From NCBI RefSeq assembly GCF_002775205.1, contig NC_036450.1:17503479-17567478 (forward strand): DNA of 64,000 nt, written 5' to 3'. Under the pieces are notes generated by a model. The model did no database searches, was not told the DNA's origin, and saw only the letters and a list, made by a program, of their open reading frames with translations. The position numbers and the translations under genes were made by a program. Shown here in pieces: positions 46,859 through 58,202 of this stretch (its first letter is position 1; every line of letters starts with the position of its first letter). The DNA comes from Xiphophorus maculatus. Its lineage: Eukaryota > Chordata > Actinopteri > Cyprinodontiformes > Poeciliidae.

Positions 46859-49099
46859 CTGAGCAGGAGGAGAAGAAGGGTGACACAAACTGCTAAAACT
46901 GTGTTGTGCTGTTGTGTAACACTGATTTCCATACACCTGTTCTTGTTTTGCCCTGTAAATCTACCAGGCAACTATTGCCATATTATTAGACTAAATTCAC
47001 TTGTGAGGTAGTTGTGACTTTTTATTGACTCATAAGGGCGACGAATGTGACCTTTTTCCAAACAAAAATAGAACATTTGAATGGGAGCCTCGTATAATTT
47101 CATGCATCTTGAGCATGGACGTTGCGAGCTTCTGGAGTTGATGTGTCCTCGTGGTCTCATGTCGTCATTAAATGGAAAGGATCGTCTTACCAAAGCAAGC
47201 TATATTTTCACACACACTGGCTTCAGGTTGGCCTTTGAGCTGCTTCCCAACCCTCAGCCTGGAATGAAGGAAAACATATTTTCTCTTGATGAAAATCTAC
47301 TGAATAGAGAAGCAATTGAGAGAAGGAACAATGCAGTTTAACAGACACAAGTCATTTGTTGAATTTTCTTTTGTCGTCGTTCTGGTTCCAATCATAACAT
47401 ATGGCATCTTTAAACTCTGATCAGCATTTTATTTCAGAATGCTTGGTTCGTCGTGATGGAAAAAACAGATGAAAAATATCCAAGCAGCAGCTTTTTTTTT
47501 TTTTGAGGTTGCTCCCTGAAATTGTGTCAGCTCAATGCAATTCACAACAAAGCTCCTGCTCCACGTACACTGTAACTGAGAAGGCTGTAAATGAGGCTGC
47601 GTGTTTGATGTCACTGGCAACTAAAACTCTTTGTGATTCTCTCTTCAGTTGAGTCAGTGTCTGGGAAATGGTCGTGAACTACTTATAGAAGAAATGCAAT
47701 GAAGTCATTTGTATACTTGGACACTTGAGGGACGCAAAAGAAACGGCTGACGTAAGAAGTGAGTCAGACAGAAAAAGCAACCAAATTAGTTAGGTGGTAT
47801 TGAAAGTACGGTCATTGTAGTTAATTTATTTTAAAATAAATTCTATGAAACTGTAACAGGAAATCCTGTGAGGTTTGGGGGGAAAAAATTTAATCATTGC
47901 TGACTGATAAACATTTTTGTGAGTTTAAGAGCTTTTATGAAACAGTCATTTCCATCACTCTTGATTGCCCAGAGGAAAAGCTCAAGCAAAGACAAGGAGA
48001 AAGAAAAAAAAACTAATTTCATCAAAGTATCTTCAAGGATCTGAGAGAACTCTGACAGGCAGCTATTATCGTTATCATGATATGCTAACAGCTCAATTTA
48101 CAGGCAGCGTAGACGATATTTCACAGTAACATGTCCTGGATGACACCATCGGGTGTTGACAACCACAGCTAATCCACTTAATTTTTAACTCCTCTGGGAT
48201 TTTTGGTTTGTGTACAGGTATTATTTGAGCTTCTGAGATGCTAACCAGTTCCTCTCAGCCTTATTGCCATGATTACACATTACAGCAGCTGTCCCAAAGT
48301 AACAAAAAAAACTAAGAGCAGAGATACATTCAGCTGCACAGCAGCCAAAACCAGAGAGAATAAAAAAAAACCCCATCATATTTCAACAAGAAAGAGGAGA
48401 AATAAAATATTTTAGAAAAAACCATAATACAGAGCTACTCCAACTTGATCACATCCAGAGACGTATAATTCTAGAATAAAAAAACAACAAAATGACAAAA
48501 ATAAATGCTGTAAAAAGTAGAAAACTAAATTGAAAGAAAGGGAAAAAAAATCACAAAACAGATTTGATGCAGTATATTTATTTATTTTACTTTGCTAAAA
48601 ATCTTAAAAGGTTACATTAGTTTTTTATTTGAATTACTCAGTATTGTGCAAATTATATTAATTACCCATATCTCCATACTCATTCCTATTTTTTCTCTAC
48701 AGCTTTAATTGCTTTCTTTTTCTAAAAGAGTCTGTACCATGACAACCAGCACATCTAACAATACCTATAACATAAATGCAACTGAAGGATTTGCAATGTA
48801 TAACCTACGTTGAATGTAGGAACATTTAGTGAGTGAATTTTTGTTTAGCTGTTGTGTAAATATAAGGATGACCACTTCTCTTAGACACTCTTCAAAATGT
48901 GAAAAACAAGAAAAGGCAAAAACCAAAGAAAAAAGGCAGACATGTTTTGATCTCCATAAGAAATTAAGTAACAATAAGAAAACATCTACTAATCTCAACT
49001 TGTCTGTAATGATTTTGCTGTGGCAGCATTTTGCCAACTCTTTACGAGGGATACCAAAATATATATGTGAATGGTGTTGTATTAAATGAGGCAGATTCT

Positions 49100-52000
49100 C
49101 TAGATGCATTTGGGTTTCAGGAAGAGGTAGGGTTTCTCAACCAACATAGTGAGAACACAGCCAACTGCCAGAGTTAGCACCAGATGACCGAGGAACAGGT
49201 ACATCTGTAGAGGACAGACACCCATTGGAGCGAAAATATGAAGAGAATAGGAAGACAAGAATGTTGATTTGTTAAAAAAAAAATGATGAAGATGAAATTC
49301 TCACAAAGTTGATGTCTGTGTAGTGGATCGGCGTCTCTTGCATGCCATTGTAGAGGATGATGAAGATGGGATGTATCAGATAGCAGGCAAAGCTAATGTT
49401 GGAAAGTGGAACCCAGAAACCAAAGGACAAGAATGTCTTGATAAAACCTGGAGAAGCAAATACACACAAAAACTGAGACGCCAGTTCTTCCCTTCCCTCT
49501 ACTGGTACTACTGTATACTTTAAACTGCAATATCTAGAGTTCAAAGAGAAACATAACCTAACACCTGTGGTACAGCTTTTGGTAAAAACTAATCAAAGAA
49601 CAAAGAAGAAGAATGAAACGTACATGCTTTTTAAATGAAATTATGTGTTCTGCCAAACTGAAGATGTAATTGGATTTATTCAAACCTCCACAGCCCTCCT
49701 CACAGGCCAGTATGATCCAACTCACAGTCAGTGCCCACACTGGTCTGTGCAACCCCTGATATAGAGCATGAGCCACAGACGGATAAGGTGGGGTTTCTTT
49801 CAGGAAGTAGGCCAGTCCGATCAGCAAAACCGTCAGAGAAAAACAGCAGAACCAGCCAAGCGCTGCTTGCCACTGAATAAAAAATTAGGCATAAAGACTG
49901 GTTTCAGTTAAAAGTTACATCAACTGATGTACAAAAGACAAAAATAAGTCAAAATGAGTCAAATTTCCTTCCACCAGTAAACAAGTGAACATGCAAACTA
50001 CTTCATTCAGTTCTACTTTATTACAAACTAAGGGTTCTCAAATTCTACAAGAATGGAAAATCTAAATAACTCACCCTTTCCTTTAATAGTTGATCTTTCT
50101 TTCTTGTCAGGTATATTCCTGTTAGGATCCCTATTAGAAACGGTCCATATCTTGTGTAGGGTTTCACATAGTAATGCAAAACATAGTTGTCTGATGTTCT
50201 GCCAAGACAAGCTCTTCAATGTAAATATGTGTGTGCTAAAAGAAGAGGTAAATTTTATATCATTTACTGAACCTCTTTAGGTTAGGAAGCTTACATTGTG
50301 GATGGCTGAAAGACTGGAAGGTGCAGGCGTGCAGTTATAGCAGCACTGGCCACAGTAGTGCTCACCAAAAGGCCTCCTACCACAACAGCAAACACACTCC
50401 TTTTACTGAAACAGAAGAGACAGAATGGAAAAGGTTATTACTCTAATTTATATGGTGTTTGAGATGATGCTAAAGGATGTGGACATACAGTCTATAAATA
50501 TAGACCAGCAAGGGGGTTGTGGCGTAACACTGGAAGTCCAGAGACAAGTACCATGTCCAGGGAATACACTGAGGAGAGATTTGGAGAGAGGCAAAAATTA
50601 GCTGAAATTCCTCCTGAAGACACATGAAAAGTTGATGATACTTACAATCTCATGGACTGGTAGGAGATTGCTAACCAGCAGTAAGTTAGCCCACCAGTAT
50701 GCCTTGCAGTCCATCAACATTTCAACAAATGGGAACCAGTAGGGGCCCCACCGCACCAAAGAGATGATGCTGATGGTGAGACACAATGTAAACAGATGCA
50801 AAGGCTGAATCCTGGAGTGGGGAGATAAAGAGAGAAATGTAATCTTTCAGTCCTCAGATTTACTGTACAAAAACATTATACTTCCTTTCACTCATTAAAT
50901 TTGTTGACATTTTCTTACAACTCCAAATTTATTGGCATTTTATGTGATAGACCAATACAAATAAAATGTTTTGCTTTCACTTTACTGCAATTCCCCCAAT
51001 TGAAATCCCAAACTATGAGTCCACCTGTGCAAAATTTTATCTAAATATACATCCAGCAGTTCTGTGGAAGAATTGTATGGTTCTCAGTTAAATTTAGTGA
51101 ACAAACAGCATCGTGGCGACCAAAGAACAAAGCAGACAGGTCAGGGATGAAGCTAAGAAAAGTTCAGAGTATCAGGTTGTACATCGATCAATATAATGAA
51201 AAACATGCTTATAAACAACGGAAAAATCAAAGTCCAGATTGAAGTCCAATTGTGGGAAACTTCTGTGTAGATTCTCTCAGCCAATCTGACTGAGCTTGAG
51301 GTATTTTGCAAAGTAGTTTGGGCAAAACTTTCATTTGCTTAAGGTGGTAAAGATCTGAAGTTCTAATTGTAAAGACAGTAAGCCACACATTTATCAGATG
51401 ATTTTTAATTGTAAAACAAACAACAAAACAGGTTCAATTTCCCTTCCATGACACAATTATGCTGTTCTTTGTGTTGGTCTCTCAAATAAAATCCCAATGA
51501 TAAAATCTTGAACAATGCCTATGGGGTATGAATTATTTTGTAAAGCACTGTAATACAGTCATCCAGTCATGATATCATGCCTTTTGATCCTCTTGAAGAG
51601 ATAGTTTGCAACCAGACCGAGACTTAAATTGTCTTCTGCCTTGTCGATTGAGCTCAGCAAAGACCTGGCACTGAGTAAACCCCTGAAAAGTAAAGTTATT
51701 AGAAGTTAGACATCACTTTATGCACCACGATAAGGTTAGCAATATTTCAATCTAGTCTCACCCCAGCAATAAGAAGGTATCAACAGCGAGAAAAATAGGC
51801 CCGCTGATGGTGAGCACATATAGCGGGCTGCTTTCAACTGCTTTCCTCCATGTTTTGTAGTTATCTACAATGGAGACACAACAATGTGAATCCAATATTT
51901 TGAAGACGCTACAGCCTGTTTTCTTTCTTACCTAGGTTGTTAATAACTGGGAACTGTGCAGAGTGGCCACATATAATCCACAGCAAACTGAGGACACGAA

Positions 52001-52392
52001 TGCCGTTCAGAGAGGTATAGTTTTCACATCGGGAAGAGGAGGCGGTGCTGAGGACTCCCATGCTTGTTGTCTGCAAGGAGAGTGCTTGAAAGCAGCTGGT
52101 AACACAGCTTAGAGAAAGACACTGTCCAGCAGGGCCGATTCTGCCTGTAAAAATAAACATCTGAGTACTTGTCTATTAGGAGGAGACCAAATAAAAATTC
52201 TCCTTACCATTTTCCTCTAATGTGCCCCCATTCATTTCTTTGCTGGACAAGTCATTGGTTTTCAGGGTGCCATAAGAGTTTGAATGGGACAACTCTATTG
52301 TGGGATTGACCTTGCTGCTCAGCTCTGATCTTCTTAAGGCTGTGAACAGAGTGGCCACAAGAGGAATGGCTAACATTACACAACACACACAC
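49100..52392 (-). CDS. oacyl: oacyl-like exons coding the acyltransferase-3 membrane domain
   Basis: First membrane segment VCCVMLAIPLVATLF in exon 52392-52208, then a cytosolic Ser/Asn/Glu-rich loop. Exon 52144-51932 has the AT3 signature LNGIRVLSLLWIICGHSAQF, whose His306 is the presumed catalytic residue. Further blocks: GPIFLAVDTFLLLGGLLSAR, RWGPYWFPFVEM, CKAYWWANLLLVSNLLPV, CIPWTWYLSLDFQCYATTPL, NYVLHYYVKPYTRYGPFLIG, NISFACYLIHPIF and the last helix before VEKPYLFLKPKCI. About ten membrane segments; nothing appears lost. Confidence 0.9.
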
Positions 52393-53824
52393 CTGTGGAG
52401 GGAAAAATAACCAAGTTTAACTCGACCATAGGCATCGAAGAACAAGCATGCAGAGTGATGGGCGTGATATCAGGGGATGACTAATATACTGACATGCAGG
52501 CGATGTCTGATGCATCAAGAGCAACTGCGTCAGCCATACAGTGAGTCATGATTAGCTCCCGAGAAGACTGATTGGTCAGGATTGGAGGTAATGGACTAAG
52601 CAGGGACTTCTGGTTAAGCTGAAGTCTGTCTATTGGGAAAATAGGTACCATGTGAGGAAAATGTGAAAATGATCCTAAAGCAGAGAAAGACAAATATGCA
52701 TAAAATCTGTCTTAATGAACACTCACCACACTGCACCAGCTGCTTCACATCGTCTACCCCACATGAGTCAGGAACACAAATACCCACAAAATACTGCGCT
52801 GCTCCCTGCAATAGCAGGAAAAAATATATTCAGTTTTTCTCTATAACTTACAATCCATCCGTCATGAAGGTTTTTATTGGCATTCACCTGCTTCAGGAAC
52901 ACCTGGCAGTACTGTGTAGAGAAGCTGGGGCCGATGGCAGAGCGACACTGCTGCGGCGAACCAGGCTGGTTCACGTTACCGTCTTTAACACTGCTGCCCA
53001 TCTTTCCAAAGGAGTCATACACTTTTAAAAAAAGGAGAGAAACATTGCCTCTTACTTTTTTCATAGGAATGACAAATCCTTTTGGGTGAGACACTCATCT
53101 GCTTTGGTATGTAAGTAGGTCAGCATTTAGCCCATGTCATTCTTATTAAAAAAGATTTTAAAAAATTAATAAATTAGAACATGTGCTCCAATGAGGCTCG
53201 TTTGCCAGGTTAATAGTGTATTTTTATGACAACAACCTGAAAGAAAACATATTTTTCATTGAACCCACTTTTCTGTCTTAAAAGTAATGTTTTATAGCTT
53301 TGAGCAGAAAATCATAATTAACAGAAATAAAGGCTAAACAGTAACCTCAAACACATTTCAAAAAAAGAGCAGAAAGATTCATTTCAAGTCTTCGGCAAAC
53401 ATTTTTCTTTAAGCTTTTCAGTAATGTATTTATTTACACTCACTGCCATTTAAATATTGGGAAGAGTGAAATGTTTATCATATTTGTCTTTTATAGTTAT
53501 TTTTTAAATGACCGTGTGTACCACAGTACATTGGATTTGTAAGAATTAAATCCAAGTATGTGCCAGATTATTTTCAAACAAACCCTGGGCTCTGTTGATA
53601 AAATAACCTTTTGTTGGCCCAGTCTGCCAAACTACAAGGGAAATATTCAAAAGGTGTCAGCACTTACTGAGAGCAGCATATTCCTTTGGCTTGTCCTGGT
53701 TTAATTCCCAAAGGAACGTGTCGATATCCTTCATACATCTTTGCAATATACTGTAGTTGAGTGAGTTTCCAAGTACAACACTGTTGCCCACTAACAGAAG
53801 AAACACAAGCCAACCAAGGGCCAT
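49100..53824 (-). CDS. oacyl: NRF-6-type membrane O-acyltransferase (oacyl-like), complete, 15 exons
   Basis: Family of 'nose resistant to fluoxetine 6' proteins: an N-terminal secreted NRF domain followed by a multi-pass acyltransferase-3 domain. Substrate unknown. Exons in transcript order: 53824-53668, 53021-52888, 52805-52727, 52674-52494, 52392-52208, 52144-51932, 51864-51762, 51682-51581, 50811-50646, 50568-50489, 50405-50295, 50198-50075, 49872-49686, 49447-49305, 49204-49100. They total 2070 nt (689 residues plus stop), with all phases joining. The start MALGWLVFLLLVGNSVVLG is a clear signal peptide; an upstream in-frame Met at 53890 is less likely. All introns are GT-AG except the one after 51581, which begins gc. 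Human OACYLP, a pseudogene, lies in the syntenic region, which supports the symbol. Confidence 0.9.
50880..51555 (+). mobile_element. Tc1-like remnant in oacyl-like intron
   Basis: Contains ttggcattttatgtgataga ccaatacaaat, gtcagggatgaagctaagaa, tcaaagtccagattgaagtc and ttctttgtgttggtctctca. It ends ggggtatgaattattttgta aagcactgta. It is antisense to the gene and its right end is about 25-30 bp from the gc splice donor of the host intron (50812-51580). Confidence 0.8.
52494..53824 (-). CDS. oacyl: oacyl-like exons coding signal peptide and NRF domain
   Basis: Exons 53824-53668, 53021-52888, 52805-52727 and 52674-52494. After the signal peptide come ILQRCMKDIDTFLWELNQDK, MYDSFGKMGSSVKDGNVN, QQCRSAIGPSFSTQYCQVFL and GAAQYFVGICVPDSCGVDDV. 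The spaced cysteines are those of the extracellular/lumenal NRF domain. An N-glycosylation motif (NQS) is present in the last of these exons. Confidence 0.9.
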
Positions 53825-54429
53825 TTCAGTGCCAACTCGACCTCTTCCGTCCATAAGGTGCTTAAATAACAGAAAGGGACACCTCATCAAGCAGAGAGAA
53901 GCATGAAATTGATCTTCTTAAGGAGAAATGGAAAACAGCTTTGGAAACTGGTGCAGGGAGGATTTTCTGCATCAGGTGTGAACAGCATTTAGTTACTTGA
54001 AAAACAGAAAAATCAGAGCTGAACACGTCACTGCACAGCATGACCGTATTTAATGTGGAATCACAATCATGGTCTGCCTCCTGAACAAGCATCAAGCAAA
54101 TTTAATTTCATCAGCCAACCAAATTTGGGTTTCAGTAGAGCACATTTTGAATTTGCTTTTAATCAGGAATCATGTTAAATGTGCAGGTATTTTGCTTTGT
54201 TGTACTTGAGAGCATCACTAATACAAAGCAAACTTCGACATTGTTACAGCGATTGATGTGTAGTAACTTTCTGTATGTAATATATTTCTAGTAGTATTTT
54301 TTTCTTACTTTTTACTTCCGTATAAGTAATATTATAACACTACTCTTCCTTGAGTATAATTTCTGGCTGTTCTACCCACCTGTAGTTACCTCACCTAAGA
54401 AAGAACAAACATGTTTAATCAAACATGGG

Positions 54430-54638
54430 GTGTGACTGTGGTTCTGTGGGTAGAGTAGTCGTCTTGTGATCGGTTCAATTCCAGGTTCCTCCTGCCACAT
54501 GTCAGTGTGCCCCTGGGCAAGGCACCTAACTCCAAATTGCTGATCTGCATATCAGTGTATACATGAGTGAGTGTGACTTTAGTGTAAAGCACTTTGAGTG
54601 GTAAAAATGATTGGAAAACCACTACATAAGTTCAGTAA
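54430..54638 (+). mobile_element. tRNA-derived SINE
   Basis: Head with pol III boxes: an A-box-like tctgtgggtagagtagtcg and the B-box ggttcaattcc at 54472-54482. The body is cctgccacatgtcagtgtgcccctgggcaa, and the tail agcactttgagtggtaaaaa ends ...ctacataagt. This is the common teleost tRNA-SINE layout. Several substitutions show it is not a young copy. Confidence 0.8.
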
Positions 54639-55025
54639 ATCTACCAAAACTTTATAAGACACAAACATATAGTTTGTCTTAAAACTTTTTTTTACCGCAA
54701 TTTAATGAATTCTGGACCTTTTGAAAATACAATTAAGAGCTTATATTATATTATCACTGCCAGTACTTTGTACTGCTCTAACATGTGTTTGTGTTCAGTG
54801 TTTGTTTCTTCAAAATCTGTTGTTTTGTCATGATGTTAATTTCTACTTTGTTCTTTCTTTTGTCCTCTCATTTTCAACATTTGCCCATAACCTTCTGTAT
54901 TTAGAATGCATAATTTTTCACAAGTTATATCAGATGTAATGTTTACAGTTTCACAAGACTGGAGTAAAATACTTTTTTTTACTCTTACTTGAATAATTAA
55001 GTAGTACTATTCATCTTTAGTTCTG

Positions 55026-55026
<1 letters not shown>

Positions 55027-55107
<81 letters not shown>
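55027..55107. repeat. (TTA)27 microsatellite
   Basis: 81 bp of uninterrupted TTA units between ttctgg and cattatccc. Perfect repetition suggests high allele-length variability. Confidence 0.98.
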
Positions 55108-55108
<1 letters not shown>

Positions 55109-57359
55109 ATTATCCCTGATAGAACTTCAGAGACACTAGAAAGATTCCTGCATTTGTTTTACAAAAGTATCTTAATGACAAAAATTATGCTTCACCCGTG
55201 ATAATATCTGTGCAAAGTGCCCACTAGAGGGAGACGTTGTCTCACCAAGCAGCCGAAAGAGAGCAAGAGCTTTATCTGGAAACAGTGCGACAGAGTCAGG
55301 AAGAAACGTTATAACACAAACCTTCATTGCTCCGCGTACAGCTGGACATTATTTACATGCAAAGCTTAACTTAATTTAATTAATTACAATTTTACAAATA
55401 CCGAAAAAGAAATTATGTGTAGTGTCGTATGAAAAAAAGTCAGTCAAGAATAAAATGCATACAAAAATGTGTTGACCAATGAAAATTTGAAAGTGACAGT
55501 GAAATAAAGGATTAATGGCATAGAAAAAGAACCCATTTCATTGCACTTTAAATGTGTACAGTGGCATCAATACTTTTCAGCACCCTTAGTAAAAATGTTT
55601 AAAAGATCTGCCTATGTGTATTTCATTTTGTCTTAATATCGCTCTCTGATAGTAAAACATCAGAAAATAATATGTTTCCTTAGAAAACAATGGACATTAC
55701 GTTATTTACAGATTGCAAAGAGGCATGTTGATCTCCTAAGGCCGGACTGCTACTCATGCAAATACAAATGTTTTTTTGGCAAAAGAAATTATATAAATTA
55801 ATAGTAGGGCTTTTTTTTTTAAGTGTGAAGTCATAACAGTGCAAAAAACCATTTTACAAGCTTGCTTATTCTTAAACTTTCTAAATATCTTCACTGTATA
55901 GTGGTGTGGAAGGTTTTGTTGGTTTTAATGTAAATAATGACAAGTGGATTCCTAATATTTTTTCAGGGAACAGCTGATGTTTAATATGCATTTATGATTG
56001 GGTCACTTCTGGCATTTTTCTCTGTTTATTGACATAAACAATAATCTTGCACACAAGCATCAGAACTTTTAAAAAAATGGCAGAAGCAGCAGTAAGACAC
56101 ATAATTATCACACAATTCACAGACTGCTTCTCACATGCAGCTTTACAGTGCAAAGTAGTAAGATCCTTATCAGACTGTGGATGGAGTTGTGTGTCAAAAG
56201 CTGAGAAGACACTTAAAGATTTCATTTTATTCCTTTTAAAAAGAGACTAGTTTTATTTGAAGCAAATTTTCATGGTTGCGTTTGAACGGCCAGTATGTTA
56301 GTTGAAGTAAATGGCAATTACAGTGTAATCAATTTGGTGAATCAGAAAGAGGCTCTCATAACAAACATAACAAAGAGTAGAGTGGGGGCTATTTCATCAT
56401 CTTATTTATGAAACATGGACTAGTCTAAACATGGTGTTAAGAGTGTACATTTTTCATTTCAGAAAAAGAACATCATGCCTAGAAATTCAGTGGTGGTGTA
56501 GTGGTCTGGGTCAGTTATGTTGCTTCAAAATATAGCCATCTTGCCACGAAGAAGCACACCATTAGCTGCAACTCAAAGTGGCTCATTAAGTTATTTTTTT
56601 TATCCAATAATAAAATGTGGTTGACAATATGAAAAGTCTGTGATTAAAAAAACCCAAACAAAACAGGAAAAACTAAAGAAACTTAAAGGAGGCAAACATT
56701 TTTTCCACAGCGTTGTAACTGTCCCAGGCAAAAGTGACACAGCCTTAACAGAATTGTGAAATTATTTGGGAGTTTCTAAAGCTTGGTTTCGAATGGTCCT
56801 GTTATGAATATGTAGTTTGATACCAGTTTGAAACATCTGTTATGTCTGATGATCATTATTGACCCTGTCAAGTTAACTATTAACCTAGGCTCATTTATGC
56901 AATCTGATGATTATATATTGATAAGCCATTACAACCAGCGGCAGTTTAAATACAGGCTCGACTTTGTGACTTGTTCCATGAAAGAGGCTGCTGACAAATA
57001 GGAACAAAGAGGTTCTCTTTTTTTGACGAGAACAAAAAAGTAATTAAAACACTCTTGAGATAATGTTTTATTAACTTGCTATGTGCTATCAATATTTCAC
57101 CTTCACTGCCAAGGTTACATTCATTTTCAGCAAGATTCAAGGCAGCGCACATTCATCATAATTCCAACATCGACCTACAATTTAAAATATAGAAAAGTTA
57201 TTATTAAAAAAAAAGTATCTAAGAATCAGTTAAATATTACTATGGATATGTCAGTCTTATTTCCACTGTGCTCTAAAGACAAATTGACACTAACAATCTG
57301 GAAAGACTGAAAGTCAAGCGCTTAATATTTTATGTTTTAAGTACTTTGGAAAAAATATA

Positions 57360-57433
57360 CTGCTCAAAAAAATAAAGGGAACACTTTAAGTGTTAAACAC
57401 CTGTTTAAGTGTTCCCTTTATTTTATTGAGCAG
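57360..57433. mobile_element. Short palindromic MITE-like element
   Basis: The left arm ctgctcaaaaaaataaaggg aacactt is mirrored by the right arm aagtgttccctttattttat tgagcag, with only about 20 bp between. The arms match the inverted termini of a DNA transposon family seen in many fish, here reduced to ends only. No clear target duplication. Confidence 0.6.
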
Positions 57434-58202
57434 AGAGCTGCCATGACGAGAACAAATTTTACAATTGTTCTTGAATTTGACTGAGGATTATTAGGAAAAA
57501 ACATATTATTATTTGAGATACTCAATAATTTTTATTTGACCTTTACTTTAATGATTTAAGTTTTGAAATCATTGTTCATTTTTCTATTCATCAGACTTTG
57601 TTTGACATTTGTTGGATGCAGTTTGTTTTTAATCTTCCGAAAGCTTAAAGTGCCTCTGGATTAAATTGTTTTGGCATCTAGCATTTCTAGGCAAATTATA
57701 GATGCACAGCTGCATTTTCTTTTCATGGCAATAGGGAAAAAAAGGTAGTTAATTTGTTGTAATTGCAGTTTCAGAGTATATTCTGAAATTTAGGTCCTCA
57801 ACAAAGGAAATACCTGTACCTGTAGTTAAATTTTTTTTTCTGCCAGACTTTCGTTGAATATCAGAAGCACTAAAAACTAGACTGCTAATCAAATGCAGAT
57901 TATAATAGTGGTTTTATACATTGTCTTGTCGTAGTGAAAAGAATACTTTGGAAATAATCAGGTCATCTTAACAAATTTACTCAAAGTCTACTGAAAATTC
58001 TCTGTCCGTACAAAAACGTTCCTGATATTTTTGCTGAAAGACACAAATGGAGACTTCGATGTGTATTAAATTTTCTTGCGTGTATATTCTACTGTTTACA
58101 TAAAGTTGTACACTACAACATCATGTATTTACAGGATAACCACATCTATAGGAGGTACCACAGATTTAAGAAACTTATGGAATGGTTATAATTAATCTTC
58201 TC

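Larger units (their letters stand above)
43644..49099. other. Spacer between alpk2 and the oacyl-like gene
   Basis: 5.4 kb without a frame of recognisable family on either strand. It holds a Tc1 remnant (44280-44585), a GC-richer patch (45777-45890) and a perfect hairpin (46829-46858). On the minus strand, the AATAAA candidates at 48577-48586 may end the oacyl-like transcript. The alpk2 promoter must lie here. Confidence 0.5.
53825..58202. other. Spacer between oacyl-like gene and znf532
   Basis: No recognised gene. It contains a tRNA-derived SINE (54430-54638), a (TTA)27 microsatellite (55027-55107), acttgag-type repeat fragments around it, and a short palindromic MITE-like piece (57360-57433). 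The oacyl-like promoter is at its left end and the znf532 3' UTR at its right end; AATAAA at 57531-57536 (minus strand) is a candidate znf532 polyadenylation signal. Confidence 0.5.

Noticed and set aside
47081..47341. 86-codon plus-strand frame in the alpk2-oacyl spacer
   Set aside because: No similarity recognised and no supporting splice sites or neighbours. Likely chance in a slightly GC-richer stretch.
54430..54520. tRNA gene
   Set aside because: Pol III boxes are present, but the sequence does not fold to a full tRNA and continues into a SINE body and tail.
55027..55107. Regular repeats as a possible CRISPR array
   Set aside because: Trinucleotide microsatellite without spacers, in a vertebrate genome. 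The tetranucleotide block at 63436-63537 was rejected for the same reason.
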